From Paraglaciecola sp. L1A13 (GTDB lineage: Bacteria > Pseudomonadota > Gammaproteobacteria > Enterobacterales > Alteromonadaceae): a stretch of DNA of 64,000 nucleotides. The stretch is taken from contig NZ_CP047024.1 in NCBI RefSeq assembly GCF_009796745.1, forward strand, positions 4,836,001 through 4,900,000. The letters are read 5' to 3'. Shown in pieces: positions 38,987 to 49,109 of this stretch. Numbering within the stretch: the stretch's first letter is position 1; each line of letters starts with the position of its first letter. Position numbers and translations under genes: made by a program. The notes beneath the pieces are model-generated. The model saw only the letters and a list, made by a program, of their open reading frames with translations. It was not told the DNA's origin and did not search any database.

Positions 38987-39046
38987 TTACTTCATCTACG
39001 CTTAAGGATTAGCGCGTTAGTGTAAAGACGCAAACCGTGAAATCAA

Positions 39047-39760
39047 GTGGATGCAGCTCTTGTGTGGAATTTTGCAAAGTTAAATATATCTAAATATCAA
39101 CAATGCTTATTGTGTAAACAAGGCACTGAAGCGCTAGTTTGTGCGTATTGCACCCAAGATTTAGTATTATTTGAATGTGAAAAATATGATTACAACTTAC
39201 TGAATTGGCCAAAGGCACAACGGGGACTTAAATTGTTATCGGCTGATCATGTATTGGCTATGGCAGATTATCAATGGCCTTTGTCGCGCCTAATTACTGG
39301 TTTGAAATTTTCGAATAAAATTATGCATGCTAATGCGTTAGCCGAGCTTTTTTTTCATCACGCTTTAAGAAAAAATGATTCATTACCCCAAGCAATAATA
39401 CCCGTGCCATTACATCCGCGGCGCTATCAAACACGTAAATACAATCAAAGTATAGAGCTAGGTAAGTGCATTTCTGCTCTTACAGGCATCGCTTTAAAAC
39501 CTGATTTAATTGCGCGCCATAAGGCCACTCAAACACAAACGTCACTTTCCAGTTCACAGAGAAAGGCCAATATGAAAAATGCGTTCTCGCTACATCGTCC
39601 CGTCAAATTCCAGCATATAGCGATTTTAGATGACGTCATCACCACGGGTGCAACGGTTGAAGCTATTTACCAACTTATCAAAAGCCATAACCCAAACATA
39701 CAAATTGATATTTGGAGTATGTGCCTTACTCTTGAACATGATAGTAAGCCATCACGTTAA
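39047..39760 (+). CDS. gntX: ComF/GntX family phosphoribosyltransferase-like protein
   Basis: 237 residues. An N-terminal zinc-ribbon-like region has two C-x2-C pairs (CLLCKQG, CAYC). The phosphoribosyltransferase fold follows: AIIPVPLHPRRYQTRKYNQS, LIARHKATQTQTSLSSSQR and the PRPP-binding loop IAILDDVITTGATVEA (about 191-206). Start is GTG at 39047 or a later GTG. ComF relatives act in DNA uptake; GntX in E. coli was linked to gluconate. The position between bioH and nfuA favours the gntX naming. Confidence 0.88.
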   Translation: MDAALVWNFAKLNISKYQQCLLCKQGTEALVCAYCTQDLVLFECEKYDYNLLNWPKAQRGLKLLSADHVLAMADYQWPLSRLITGLKFSNKIMHANALAELFFHHALRKNDSLPQAIIPVPLHPRRYQTRKYNQSIELGKCISALTGIALKPDLIARHKATQTQTSLSSSQRKANMKNAFSLHRPVKFQHIAILDDVITTGATVEAIYQLIKSHNPNIQIDIWSMCLTLEHDSKPSR

Positions 39761-39783
39761 CATGGCCACAGCTATCTGAGGGA

Positions 39784-42345
39784 TTATGGCTGATCGGTGG
39801 CAATAAGATTAGACATAAATATCGCGTTGCTTAACAACCGCCTAGTTCCCCGCCAATAACCACGAAAATTAGGATCGTCCACAAAGGCAATTACTTTCCC
39901 CTTACCTACACTGTTAGCCACAATTGACGCACTTTTGCTCACTAGCGCTTGTAATTCATCTGCAGCATAACCAGACATTAAGGGGGTAGACGTATAGCGC
40001 CCCACAGTAACAAATGGCGTTTTAGGCACTCGCATAACCACAGTACTATTTTTAAATGACGGCAGATGTGAACGCGTAAATCCGAAAGTAAGGGGGTGAC
40101 TCAAATCAAGCTGGGTATCAAAAACCGCACCAGCAATACGTCGTTTCGCCGCGAGTTGATTGCGATCTGCATAATTTAAATCCGTCGTCGAAAAGGCGCG
40201 TTTAATTTCATCTTGACTGAAAAATGACGCTTTTAACCAATCCTTATCTGCAAGCCACTTAGCACCAGTGCGCTGCCCTATCATTACGCCCCCAGCCGAT
40301 AACCATTTTTCTAATGTGCGCACTGTTTTTTCAGGCACATCAGCGTAATTACCACTGACCCAAATAATGTGGCTATAACGCGTTAAATCTAGTCGAGGTA
40401 AACGCGATAAGTCAGTCATGGTCACTGGCATTTCAACAACAGTATCAAGGTAATGCCACGCTTCTCCCACTTCATACTGCGAAGTGCCTTCTCCACCTAC
40501 CAATAATACCTGAGGTGTTTTAAGTCCGTGCATATCACGACTGCCTATATCGATGCCCTGCGCGGTCAAGCCAGATAGTATAGACCAAATTTTTATTTCG
40601 CTTTGTGCTGCACCTTCGTTCAATAGTGACTCTAGATTATCGGGTTGCTTTAGTGCTAACGGGATCAGTACTGAGCCTGCTGTAAAACTAATATTGCCTT
40701 GCGTCGTCAGGGCAGCGAAATCTGAACCTGCTATTTTGACCTTTACACCACCAGCCAATAATCGATAAAGCAGCTTAGGGGCGTTAGAGTCCTGCCATGA
40801 AAATCCGAAAGCGTAGGCGTCTTTCCCATCAATGGCCGTTAATTGTTTAGCAGACGCATTTTGTTCATCATTAACGGGGATATTCCGCCATAACTTGCGT
40901 TCAACAGGAGAGTATTGAATATTAAATGCGAGCGGTAAATTCCAACTTGATACGTCATAAAAACTATTATCATTAAAGCTTTTTCTTTCTGAAAACAATG
41001 ACTTAACCAAACGGTACTGGGGTTGATTCAACGGCACAAAGATACTCGACAATGGCTGATAAACGGTATCATCCACGCTGACTTCTTTATCCAAGTAACT
41101 GAACTTAATTTGATGCTGCTGTAAAATAGATTTCAATTGTGCAAAACGGCTGGCGTCTTGGGATTCACTGAGCAGATAGCCGACGGTTTTATCATCTTTA
41201 ATAAGCTTATTTGTTTGCGCGGTAAATTGCTCAGGGTAAGCGAGTAGCGCGGCTTTATTAGCTTGCGCGCCAGTGAACGTAGAAAGAGATGTCGTTACTT
41301 GATTCTGAATCGTATCGCTAAAATTCAGCACACCATGAATAGACTCTTGCTTATGCCCACGACTACTTGCTTGCTCGAACAGAATACCAATTGAGCCTTG
41401 GGCATCTGGGTAGGTTGACCCTTTCCCATAATAAAAATCGTCGTATGCTTCCTGTGTGAAATACAACTGTTTAGTTTTATCTAAGGCGGCTGCATGAAAC
41501 TTTGCCAGCTCGGCCGTTAGCTCAGTATTGCGCGCCGGGGTCCACGGGTTATTGCGTGAAGCAATACCTGGTTGGAAAAAATAACTACTGTTAGTGCCCA
41601 TTTCATGAAAATCAGTTAGCACATGAGGTCGCCAACGATGAAACTGAGCAATACGCGCTTGTGATTCAGGATGAGTCAGCAATAGCCAGTCCCGATTTAA
41701 ATCAAATAGATAATGATTAGTTCTTCCACTCGGCCAAGGCTGTTGATGCTCTCTATGATTAGGATCTGCGACTAGCTGCTGACCACGATTGCCATTAGCC
41801 CACTGGGCAAATCGAGCCAAGCCATCGGGGTTGATACTGGGCTCCATCAGCACCACATTGTTATCAAGCAAGGCTTCAACAGCTTCGCCTTTAGCTGCTG
41901 CAAGGTAATAAGCGATTAACAACGCGGCATTAGCGCCTGACGATTCATCGCCATGCACGCTGTAGCCCATCCATAGGACAAGCGGTTGATCTGGTGCGCT
42001 TTTTTGACCAAATGACGACACGTGTTGTTGACGAATTGATGCTAAGTTTTGCTGGTTCTTAGCTGAGCTAAAGGTCAGTAATAAAAGAGGGCGGTTTTCA
42101 TGTGAACGACCTGTTTCTAGTATGCTAACCCGGTCAGACTTAGCGGCCAAGATACGCATGTATTCGACTAGCTGATCATGGCGGACGTGCCATTCCCCGA
42201 CTGGCGCACCGATGACTTGGGAAGGGCTAGGAATATCATCACGAAATTGCGTATTATTGGGTAAATAGTCGCTGTCGATTAGGGCTTGGGCCGAAAAGGA
42301 AAACAAAATTAGACTTACAAATCCCAAAAAACAACCGCGCTTCAT
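39784..42345 (-). CDS. Secreted M14 family zinc carboxypeptidase
   Basis: 853 residues with a signal peptide (cleavage about residue 21 after SAQA). The M14 domain covers about 50-350: zinc ligands His131 and Glu134 (SVHGDESSG) and His247 (TDFHEMG), and substrate-binding Arg218 (LNRDW). The C-terminal half (about 590-850) looks like a glutamine-amidotransferase-like/ThuA-type domain (VLLVGGEGTSQYEVGEAWHY), as is known for long M14 proteins of marine bacteria. Probably degrades peptides in the periplasm or outside the cell. Confidence 0.88.
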   Translation of the reverse strand: MKRGCFLGFVSLILFSFSAQALIDSDYLPNNTQFRDDIPSPSQVIGAPVGEWHVRHDQLVEYMRILAAKSDRVSILETGRSHENRPLLLLTFSSAKNQQNLASIRQQHVSSFGQKSAPDQPLVLWMGYSVHGDESSGANAALLIAYYLAAAKGEAVEALLDNNVVLMEPSINPDGLARFAQWANGNRGQQLVADPNHREHQQPWPSGRTNHYLFDLNRDWLLLTHPESQARIAQFHRWRPHVLTDFHEMGTNSSYFFQPGIASRNNPWTPARNTELTAELAKFHAAALDKTKQLYFTQEAYDDFYYGKGSTYPDAQGSIGILFEQASSRGHKQESIHGVLNFSDTIQNQVTTSLSTFTGAQANKAALLAYPEQFTAQTNKLIKDDKTVGYLLSESQDASRFAQLKSILQQHQIKFSYLDKEVSVDDTVYQPLSSIFVPLNQPQYRLVKSLFSERKSFNDNSFYDVSSWNLPLAFNIQYSPVERKLWRNIPVNDEQNASAKQLTAIDGKDAYAFGFSWQDSNAPKLLYRLLAGGVKVKIAGSDFAALTTQGNISFTAGSVLIPLALKQPDNLESLLNEGAAQSEIKIWSILSGLTAQGIDIGSRDMHGLKTPQVLLVGGEGTSQYEVGEAWHYLDTVVEMPVTMTDLSRLPRLDLTRYSHIIWVSGNYADVPEKTVRTLEKWLSAGGVMIGQRTGAKWLADKDWLKASFFSQDEIKRAFSTTDLNYADRNQLAAKRRIAGAVFDTQLDLSHPLTFGFTRSHLPSFKNSTVVMRVPKTPFVTVGRYTSTPLMSGYAADELQALVSKSASIVANSVGKGKVIAFVDDPNFRGYWRGTRRLLSNAIFMSNLIATDQP

Positions 42346-42423
42346 ATAGATAAACCTTTTATTACCGCAAAATAAGCTTAAAAGGTTCGCATATTTAAGC
42401 TGAAATTAACATAAGCAAACCTT

Positions 42424-42461
42424 ATTACTTGAGTGTTTTAGTCAAGTAATTTTGATATAAT
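42424..42461 (+). promoter_or_regulatory. IscR type 1 site over the nfuA promoter
   Basis: ATTACTTGAGT-GTTTT-AGTCAAGTAAT (42424-42450) is a palindrome with 11-bp arms and one mismatch. It fits the IscR type 1 consensus (YYGACT-RWWWY-AGTCRR) except for one G in the left arm and the outer TAT. Its right arm ends 5 bp before TATAAT (42456-42461, extended by TG), so it covers the -35 region. IscR bound with its Fe-S cluster would block transcription; nfuA is an IscR target in E. coli. Confidence 0.75.
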
Positions 42462-42492
42462 CTTCATATGTTTCTACAACAGGACCTTTTTT

Positions 42493-43071
42493 ATGATTTC
42501 TATCTCAGATACAGCCCAAGCGCATTTTTGTAAATTGCTTGAAAAACAAGAGCCTGACAGTAATATTCGGGTGTTTGTTGTTAATCCTGGTACGCCAAGT
42601 GCGGAATGTGGTGTGTCTTATTGCCCACCTGACGCAGTTGAATCAACGGATATCACCCTTGAATTTAATGGCTTCGATGCAGTCGTTGATGCGGAAAGCG
42701 CACCGTTTTTGAGCGAAGCCGAAATTGATTTCGTGACCGACCAAATGGGCTCTCAGTTAACGTTAAAAGCCCCGAATGCCAAAGCACGTAAGGTCGATGA
42801 CGACGCGCCTCTTGAAGAGCGCATACAGTATATGATCGAGGCAGAGATCAACCCACAACTAGCCAGCCATGGCGGTAAAGTAATGTTGGTGGAAATTACT
42901 GATAAAGGCGAAGCCATATTGCAATTTGGTGGCGGTTGTAACGGCTGCTCGATGGTTGATGTAACGCTCAAAGATGGCATCGAAAAACAAATGCTTGCAC
43001 AGTTTTCTGGCGAACTGACTGCAGTCAAAGATGCCACCGAGCACGAAGCCGGTGAGCACTCGTACTACTAG
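42493..43071 (+). CDS. nfuA: Fe-S biogenesis protein NfuA
   Basis: 192 residues (E. coli 191). An N-terminal A-type-like domain (about 1-95, lacking the cysteine set of true A-type proteins) is fused to a C-terminal Nfu domain with the cluster-binding pair Cys149/Cys152 in [11 protein letters not shown]. It carries [4Fe-4S] clusters to target enzymes under oxidative stress or iron limitation. AGGA lies 8 nt before the ATG. An IscR-type operator overlaps its promoter. Confidence 0.97.
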   Translation: MISISDTAQAHFCKLLEKQEPDSNIRVFVVNPGTPSAECGVSYCPPDAVESTDITLEFNGFDAVVDAESAPFLSEAEIDFVTDQMGSQLTLKAPNAKARKVDDDAPLEERIQYMIEAEINPQLASHGGKVMLVEITDKGEAILQFGGGCNGCSMVDVTLKDGIEKQMLAQFSGELTAVKDATEHEAGEHSYY

Positions 43072-43087
43072 TAAATAGACCCGTGCA

Positions 43088-43366
43088 ATGCAAAAAAAAT
43101 CGCTCTCTAGGTTAGCGGCTGATCCTCACAAAAGCTGGGGTCGTTTTAAATACGGCCTTGGTTTTTTTTGTATTGGTGTCGTGTTGGTATTATTAGGTGC
43201 CAATAGCTGGGTTTGGTTACAAATTCCTGGGCTACTCGCACTTATTATTGGCAGTGTTTATGCCCTTTATGGCTACGTTGGCATTCTTGCTTACCGTATG
43301 CAAAGTGCATTTAGCCTAACAAGCGCTGAGCACGATAAAGGTAAACGAAATAGCCACCAAGACTAA
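43088..43366 (+). CDS. Small inner-membrane protein, unknown function
   Basis: 92 residues with two predicted membrane helices (GLGFFCIGVVLVLLGANSW, about 28-46, and LLALIIGSVYALYGYVGILA, about 53-72). It lies 16 nt after nfuA on the same strand and may share its transcript. The 3' end overlaps the convergent MATE gene by 56 nt. No family recognised. Confidence 0.65.
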   Translation: MQKKSLSRLAADPHKSWGRFKYGLGFFCIGVVLVLLGANSWVWLQIPGLLALIIGSVYALYGYVGILAYRMQSAFSLTSAEHDKGKRNSHQD

Positions 43367-44655
43367 GGCCTCGCCCTAACATAAGCAGCAATAGCGCAAT
43401 CCATAATGCATAATTTTGATAATCTTGCAGTAACCACCAACTAGGAAAGAAGAAACACACTGCGCTAAGTAGCATGCTATTTTGCATGGCTTTGGCCCGG
43501 GTCAATCCCACAAAAATTCCATCAAGCAAGAAACACCAATGGCTAATAATGGGCAATAACCAAATGATCAATAAGTAGTGCTCCGTGAAGGATCTCAGCT
43601 CAGGTAAATCCGTTAAAATAGCAATAATTTGTCGACCAAATAACAAAAAGCTTAGGCTATAAAGCGTAGCGACCACACCGGACCATAACAACCCGCGAAG
43701 TACGACTTGCTTTATTTCTTGCGCATCGTTCTTGCCTTTAGCCTCACCTGCCAGTGCTTCAACCGCATAAGCAATACCGTCTAGGCCTAACGCAATCAAG
43801 GCGAAAAACTGCATAATAATCGCATTACTGGCAGCGGTTAAAGGACCAAATCTAGCCCCCTGAAAAATCACAAAAGCTAAGCACACCTGCAGTGCTAGAT
43901 TGCGCACAAAACTGTATCCATTAAGGCTCATTAGCTGCGCAAGTGAAGACCATCGCCATAGTGCCCGATGAGGCATAAGTAATCCCATACCTTTAAACGC
44001 CACCCACATACCAAGTAGCAAAATACTGTATTCAGCGGCAACACTCGCCAGTGCGACGCCTTTCACGCCTTGGTCAAACACAAAAACCAGCAATATACTC
44101 AACCCAGCATTGAGTAGGTTGGCAAAAATTTGAATATAAAGTACTTGTTTAGTCTTTTGCTGACCGATTAACCATCCGATTATCGCAAGATTCACTAAGG
44201 CAGCTGGAGCGCCAGCTATACGCACACTAAAATACTGCTGAATCACTTCTAATAGTTGCGTTTCTGGCTGGGCAAAGTGAACACCCAGTGTTAGTAAGGG
44301 CTTTTGCACTGCCCATATAACTAAGCCGAGAACGAGCGCTACGCTACAACTTTGCCAAAACACTCGACTTTTCGCTTCAGCGTCCTGCTCGCCTTTTGCT
44401 TGCGCACTAAGGCCTGTGCTCGACATTCGAATAAAGCCACATAACCAGTAGATTTGAGTCAGAATAAGTGAGGCTATCGCCGCACCAGGCAAGGTATTGA
44501 CTGCTCCCCATGTGACCCAGCACTGCCGTATCGACCATGCCGATTAGTGGAGTCGTTATATTGCTCAGGATCATGGGTAATGCTAGCAAAATCAGCTGCT
44601 GATGAGAGGCGCGATGCCAGAATCCTTGGTGCGTTGAAACGTGTGATTGAGCCAA
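43311..44655 (-). pseudogene. dinF: DinF-like MATE family efflux transporter, frameshifted
   Basis: The 5' frame (ATG at 44655) encodes PMILSNITTPLIGMVDTAVLGHMGSSQYLA, typical of the first helices of DinF. The 3' frame (to 43311) picks up with GAAIASLILTQIYWLCGFIR, MSSTGLSAQAKGE and the remaining helices, about 440 residues in all. The frames join exactly if one base is removed at 44487 (plus-strand A), giving QYLAGAAIAS, which matches the family. Nothing else is missing. It is therefore a single +1 frameshift, either a recent mutation or a base-call error. DinF-type proteins export drugs or bile-salt-like compounds using Na+ or H+. Confidence 0.82.
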
Positions 44656-44816
44656 ATCGCTATCTACCGAATTTAAGAAAAATATAATTTATCAAAGCTG
44701 AACCAGCACATTATGCTGAGAGAATTCAATGTTACACTTATGCTATTAGGTACGATGCAACGTTTATCAGCGTTACGCGGTGCCAGTTAAATTTCAACAT
44801 ATTTAAAGGTAACTCT

Positions 44817-45866
44817 ATGGATCGTATCATTTTTTGTATATTAGTTTGCACCTGTATTTTCATCTCAAGCAGTAAGGTGCAAGCTGCGGACAATGCAGTT
44901 ATTTTACTTTATCACCACGTCAGCAATACAACACCTGCTTCAACGAGTGTAACGCCGCAAACGTTTACGCAACATATGAATTATTTGGCCGAGCATTACA
45001 ATGTTTTACCATTAAAAGACATCATCGTAGCACTTCAGAAAAAACGAACACTGCCAGACAATGCGATCGCGATCACGTTTGATGATGGCTTTAAGAATAT
45101 TTATCAAAATGGCCACCCTATAATGGCCAAACTGAATCTACCCTATACCGTATTTATCAACCCAGATTTAGTCAACAAAGTTGACTATCATTTAAGTTGG
45201 GATGATATGCGCAATATGGCTAAGCAAGGAGCAAGCTTTGCTAACCATAATCTACGTCATGAGCACATGTTAAACCGCTTACCTGATGAAAGTGATACTG
45301 CTTGGTTAGCCCGTCGCATAGCCGATATACAACAGGCCGAAGCGTTACTTGAAGAAAACTTAGATGTTAAGGATAAATTTTTTGCCTACCCTTATGGCGA
45401 ATTCTCACCTGCTTTACAAGCACGTTTAACAGAACTTGGCTACGTGGGTTTTGCGCAGTCTTCGGGTGCTATCGCCAGTTATAGTGACTTTTCAGCTTTG
45501 TCACGCTTTCCCGCTGCCGGTATTTACGCCAACTTAGACCGACTAAAGGTCAAAATGGCGAGCTTAGCCATGCCAGTAACGAATGTTTCACCAACAACAC
45601 CTTTAGTCGATCCAGACCCATTTGTATTTCAATTTAGCGTACAAAGTGACGACATTAATAACAGTCAATTGGCCTGTTATTTTCAAGGTAATTCTCAAGC
45701 CATAACACGTGAAGGCGAGCGTATTTCTATAGCGTTTACCCAACAATTACCATTGGGACGTTCAAGAGTTAACTGTACAGCGCCAAGTAAACGACAGCCA
45801 TCACGTTATTATTGGTACTCTAAACCATGGTTTGTACCAACAACAGATGGCAAGTGGTTGGACTGA
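44817..45866 (+). CDS. Exported polysaccharide deacetylase family protein
   Basis: 349 residues, signal peptide (cleavage about 23, VQAA). NodB-type domain: ILLYHHVS (about 29-36), TFDDGF (87-92, metal-binding Asp90) and NHNLRHEH (His144 and His148, the H-x3-H pair), then FFAYPYGEFSP. An extra C-terminal domain of about 90 residues (VFQFSVQSDDINNSQLACYF) has two Cys that may pair. Similar proteins trim N-acetyl groups from exopolysaccharide or peptidoglycan. AGGTAA precedes the start. Substrate unknown. Confidence 0.85.
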   Translation: MDRIIFCILVCTCIFISSSKVQAADNAVILLYHHVSNTTPASTSVTPQTFTQHMNYLAEHYNVLPLKDIIVALQKKRTLPDNAIAITFDDGFKNIYQNGHPIMAKLNLPYTVFINPDLVNKVDYHLSWDDMRNMAKQGASFANHNLRHEHMLNRLPDESDTAWLARRIADIQQAEALLEENLDVKDKFFAYPYGEFSPALQARLTELGYVGFAQSSGAIASYSDFSALSRFPAAGIYANLDRLKVKMASLAMPVTNVSPTTPLVDPDPFVFQFSVQSDDINNSQLACYFQGNSQAITREGERISIAFTQQLPLGRSRVNCTAPSKRQPSRYYWYSKPWFVPTTDGKWLD

Positions 45867-45939
45867 GTTTTAGTTAAATATTAAAATTTGATGGGGTGAT
45901 CAGTTTGAACTGCGGGGTAGCATGACCTTTACTAGCAAA

Positions 45940-46557
45940 CTATAGCGTTTTGCGCATATGCACATAAATGCCGAGTGACATTGGGCTTGCGTCCTTGGTG
46001 GTGCGAACGACGTTGAAACCGAAACGCTGATAACAGTGAATAGCAGCAAGGTTGTCTTGTTTTACATCCAGAGTCAGCGCTTGCTTATTGTCCGCTTTTG
46101 CCAAAGATTCGAAATGCGCTAGTAATTGACGACACAACCCTTGACGTTGAAATTCGTCTGCCACACCTATGTGCCCCACACACATTTCATCAACCCCAGG
46201 ACGCGCAAATACTTGTTGTAAGACCTGACATCGATGTAAAACCTCGAGTACATCTGTACCTTGGTAATAGCTGGTCATACTTTCAAGCGTAGCTTGCACA
46301 TAAGCCTCGCCCATATCAAATTGCCAACCACAACCTATGGCCGCGACTTTATTATCAATTTCAATAACTCTGTGGTTACCATAGCCAAATTGCCCGGCTT
46401 GCTTAGTAAATGCCTTTATTAAAAAAGTTTTAGCGAGGTAATCACGCTCTTCTGTATGCTGGCTAAATAATCTATTTAACGCAACGGGAGCGGATGAAAT
46501 AATCAATGCCACGGCATCTTTGCCATCAACCGCGTTTGCTTTACGCACAACAAACAT
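45940..46557 (-). CDS. GNAT family N-acetyltransferase
   Basis: 205 residues. The acetyl-CoA-binding signature is seen as GVADEFQRQGLCRQLLAHFE (about 136-155), followed by LTLDVKQDNLAAIHCYQRFG (about 165-184). The substrate is unknown. Its start overlaps the stop of the SCO gene (TAATG), making it the last gene of the oxidase-assembly run. Confidence 0.85.
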   Translation of the reverse strand: MFVVRKANAVDGKDAVALIISSAPVALNRLFSQHTEERDYLAKTFLIKAFTKQAGQFGYGNHRVIEIDNKVAAIGCGWQFDMGEAYVQATLESMTSYYQGTDVLEVLHRCQVLQQVFARPGVDEMCVGHIGVADEFQRQGLCRQLLAHFESLAKADNKQALTLDVKQDNLAAIHCYQRFGFNVVRTTKDASPMSLGIYVHMRKTL

Positions 46558-47198
46558 TATTGCGGTTCTGTAGCCAATATAGCCATATCATGCAGAATGC
46601 GCTCGCTGTCACTGACCGCGACTTTCCCTGGCGAAAATTCAGGCTTAAATCGGCCGATCACATTTCCTTGCGGATTTATCAACACAATCGACGCGCTATG
46701 ATCGACCAAATAGTTTGGGTCATCAGTGCTTTGTGAAATGGAATACATCATGCCCAGAGCTCGAACAAATGGAAAGATATCGGCGTGTTCTCCAGTGGCA
46801 GCTATGAAATCAGGTTCAAAAAACTCTATATATTCGGCTAGCCTTTCAGTGGTATCACGTGCCGGATCGACAGAAATAAACGCGACTTTAATTGGGTACT
46901 GGCCATCGATACTTTGCAGCTGTGGATAGATACTGCTTAAATCAGCTAAGGTAGTTGGGCATATATCGGGACAAAAAGTGTATCCCACAAAAATCAACGT
47001 CCATTGCTGCCGAAAATTTTTGTTGGTCAATACTTGGCCCTTGCTATCAACTAACGAAAATTCAGGTAACGCCCTAGCCTGAGGATACAGCTTAATATAT
47101 TCAGTTTTTTCACTCTGTGGCGGCGCAATATTTATCGCAATTACGATCCCGACCACCAATGCCACCACGGCGACTAACCCTAAACTTAATTTTTTCAA
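46557..47198 (-). CDS. SCO1/SenC copper chaperone for cytochrome oxidase
   Basis: 213 residues, one N-terminal membrane anchor (about 5-24), then a thioredoxin-like fold. The copper ligands are complete: Cys76 and Cys80 (TFCPDICP) and His167 (VDHSAS). SCO proteins help build the CuA centre of subunit II. It overlaps cyoE as ATGA and precedes the GNAT gene. Confidence 0.93.
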   Translation of the reverse strand: MKKLSLGLVAVVALVVGIVIAINIAPPQSEKTEYIKLYPQARALPEFSLVDSKGQVLTNKNFRQQWTLIFVGYTFCPDICPTTLADLSSIYPQLQSIDGQYPIKVAFISVDPARDTTERLAEYIEFFEPDFIAATGEHADIFPFVRALGMMYSISQSTDDPNYLVDHSASIVLINPQGNVIGRFKPEFSPGKVAVSDSERILHDMAILATEPQ

Positions 47199-48112
47199 AA
47201 AGTAAATCTCATGTAATGATCAACCAATAAGACCACAAACAATACCATCAAATGAATAATTGAAAACTTAAACGTTTGCATGGCGGTGTTGTCGTCACTG
47301 GCGAATTTCAATTTCCACGCATAGTACAAGAAGCCGGCATTTAATGCGCTAGAGCCAAGCAAATAGATAACTCCTGTCATACCTATGAGATAAGGTAATA
47401 AACAAATAAGCGTCAGTAATATTGTGTATAACAAGATTGAAGTTTTAGTGAATTCAATGCCATGGGTTACAGGTAACATGGGGATCTTCGCCCGTGCGTA
47501 ATCTTTCTCACGATGGATAGCCAACGCCCAGAAATGAGGCGGGGTCCAAATAAAAACAATTAGCACTAATAGCAGAGCGTGTGCATGAATATCATTTGTT
47601 ACCGCTGTCCAACCTAGTAAGGGTGGTGCGGCGCCTGCTAACCCACCAATTACAATATTTTGTGGAGTAGCTCTCTTTAAGTACATAGTATAAACGAAAG
47701 CGTAGCCAACTAAACTCGCTAAAGTGAGCAGTGCCGTTAAACGATTAACCCACAATTCTAAAATAATGTAGCCAACAACGGTTAGTAGCCCTGCAAATAT
47801 AATCGCCCTTTTAGGAGAAACCTTTCCTTTAGGTAAAGGCCGATTAGAGGTTCGAGCCATTTTAGCATCGATTTCCCTATCGACGACATGGTTGATAACC
47901 GCAGCGGCAGAGGAAAGAAGTCCAATACCTGTTAGGCCTGCGATAAGGATCTTCCAGCTTATCCAGTTTTCGCTTGCCAAGCACATACCCACCAAGGCCG
48001 TTAATAATAATAACATCACCACTTTGGGCTTGGTCATTTCATAATAATCACGCCAATTTGCGGTAAATTTAGCAGTGATGTTATGAGGTGTAATACCAAC
48101 TGATTTACTCAT
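47195..48112 (-). CDS. cyoE: Protoheme IX farnesyltransferase (haem O synthase)
   Basis: 305-residue membrane enzyme of the UbiA superfamily, which joins farnesyl diphosphate to haem B to make haem O. The Asp-rich motifs are [20 protein letters not shown] (about 74-93) and the later [15 protein letters not shown] (about 197-211); about nine hydrophobic helices. Also called ctaB in oxidase loci. It follows ctaA by 9 nt and precedes the SCO gene. Confidence 0.95.
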   Translation of the reverse strand: MSKSVGITPHNITAKFTANWRDYYEMTKPKVVMLLLLTALVGMCLASENWISWKILIAGLTGIGLLSSAAAVINHVVDREIDAKMARTSNRPLPKGKVSPKRAIIFAGLLTVVGYIILELWVNRLTALLTLASLVGYAFVYTMYLKRATPQNIVIGGLAGAAPPLLGWTAVTNDIHAHALLLVLIVFIWTPPHFWALAIHREKDYARAKIPMLPVTHGIEFTKTSILLYTILLTLICLLPYLIGMTGVIYLLGSSALNAGFLYYAWKLKFASDDNTAMQTFKFSIIHLMVLFVVLLVDHYMRFTF

Positions 48113-48121
48113 TGGTCTCTC

Positions 48122-49099
48122 CTATGTTTTTCGATAAAGGCTGTAGCTAAGCAAAACGAGTATTTGCAACAACAACGCAGCAACTGCGTTGTGCAATACT
48201 GCGACAGCAACTGGCAAACTAAACACGACATTACTGACACCTAAAATAACTTGAATACCCAGCACGACAACCAACGCCACTGCAATTTTTTTCAAGAAAC
48301 TAGAACTGGCCACTGCATATATGCGTGTTGCCAGCCAGCACAGATAGATAAAGGTGAGTAATGCACCCGCTCGATGCACTATGTGCATCGTCATACGTTG
48401 GGCATAATTATGGACGCCATATTCATAGTTAACCGCTTCAGGTAGGCTAAATGCGCCAATAAAATCCAATTTCTGGTACCAGTTACTCTCACAAATAGGT
48501 AGCTCGGTACACGCAAGAGCTGCATAGTTAGCAGACGTCCAACCCCCTAACGCGATCTGTCCAAGTAAAATACCGATACCCAACAAAGCATACTTTCCGA
48601 GCCTACGGACCTGATGGTCGCCCCCCGGAATTCGATACGGCACTAAGCGTAAATACAATAAAAATAGCGATGACAGAACAGCAAAACCACCGAGCAAATG
48701 GCCAAGCACCACTATAGGTAATAAATTTAGTGTAACAGTCCACATGCCCAACATACCCTGAAAAATCACTAAGCACAGAAGAAAAAACGGTAATTTAATT
48801 GGTCGGTGATAGGCCCTTTTAGCAATACTGATGATAAAGATAACAACAATCAATAAACCGAGCGCACTGGCAAAATAGCGATGGATCATTTCGTTCCAAG
48901 CTTTTTGAGGCTCTAATGGCCGTTCAGGGAATGCTAGCTCTGCAGCGTTGATCTGCTCTTGTGCAGCCGGAACCTTGTAATGGCCGTAACACCCCGGCCA
49001 ATCTGGACATCCTAGCCCTGCATCGGTTAACCGTGTATATGCACCTAGCACTATCACAGTTACGGCAAGGATAAGCCCCGCCAATACCAACTTCCTCAT
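48122..49099 (-). CDS. ctaA: Haem A synthase CtaA (COX15-type)
   Basis: 325 residues, eight hydrophobic helices. GAYTRLTDAGLGCPDWPGCYG (about 19-39) and MIHRYFASALGL (about 70-81) supply the haem-ligand histidine and the family cysteine pair. A second half repeats the layout (ALACTELPIC, MHIVHRAGALLT). It oxidises haem O to haem A for the oxidase encoded nearby. Confidence 0.94.
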   Translation of the reverse strand: MRKLVLAGLILAVTVIVLGAYTRLTDAGLGCPDWPGCYGHYKVPAAQEQINAAELAFPERPLEPQKAWNEMIHRYFASALGLLIVVIFIISIAKRAYHRPIKLPFFLLCLVIFQGMLGMWTVTLNLLPIVVLGHLLGGFAVLSSLFLLYLRLVPYRIPGGDHQVRRLGKYALLGIGILLGQIALGGWTSANYAALACTELPICESNWYQKLDFIGAFSLPEAVNYEYGVHNYAQRMTMHIVHRAGALLTFIYLCWLATRIYAVASSSFLKKIAVALVVVLGIQVILGVSNVVFSLPVAVAVLHNAVAALLLQILVLLSYSLYRKT

Positions 49100-49109
49100 G
49101 TATTTCCCT

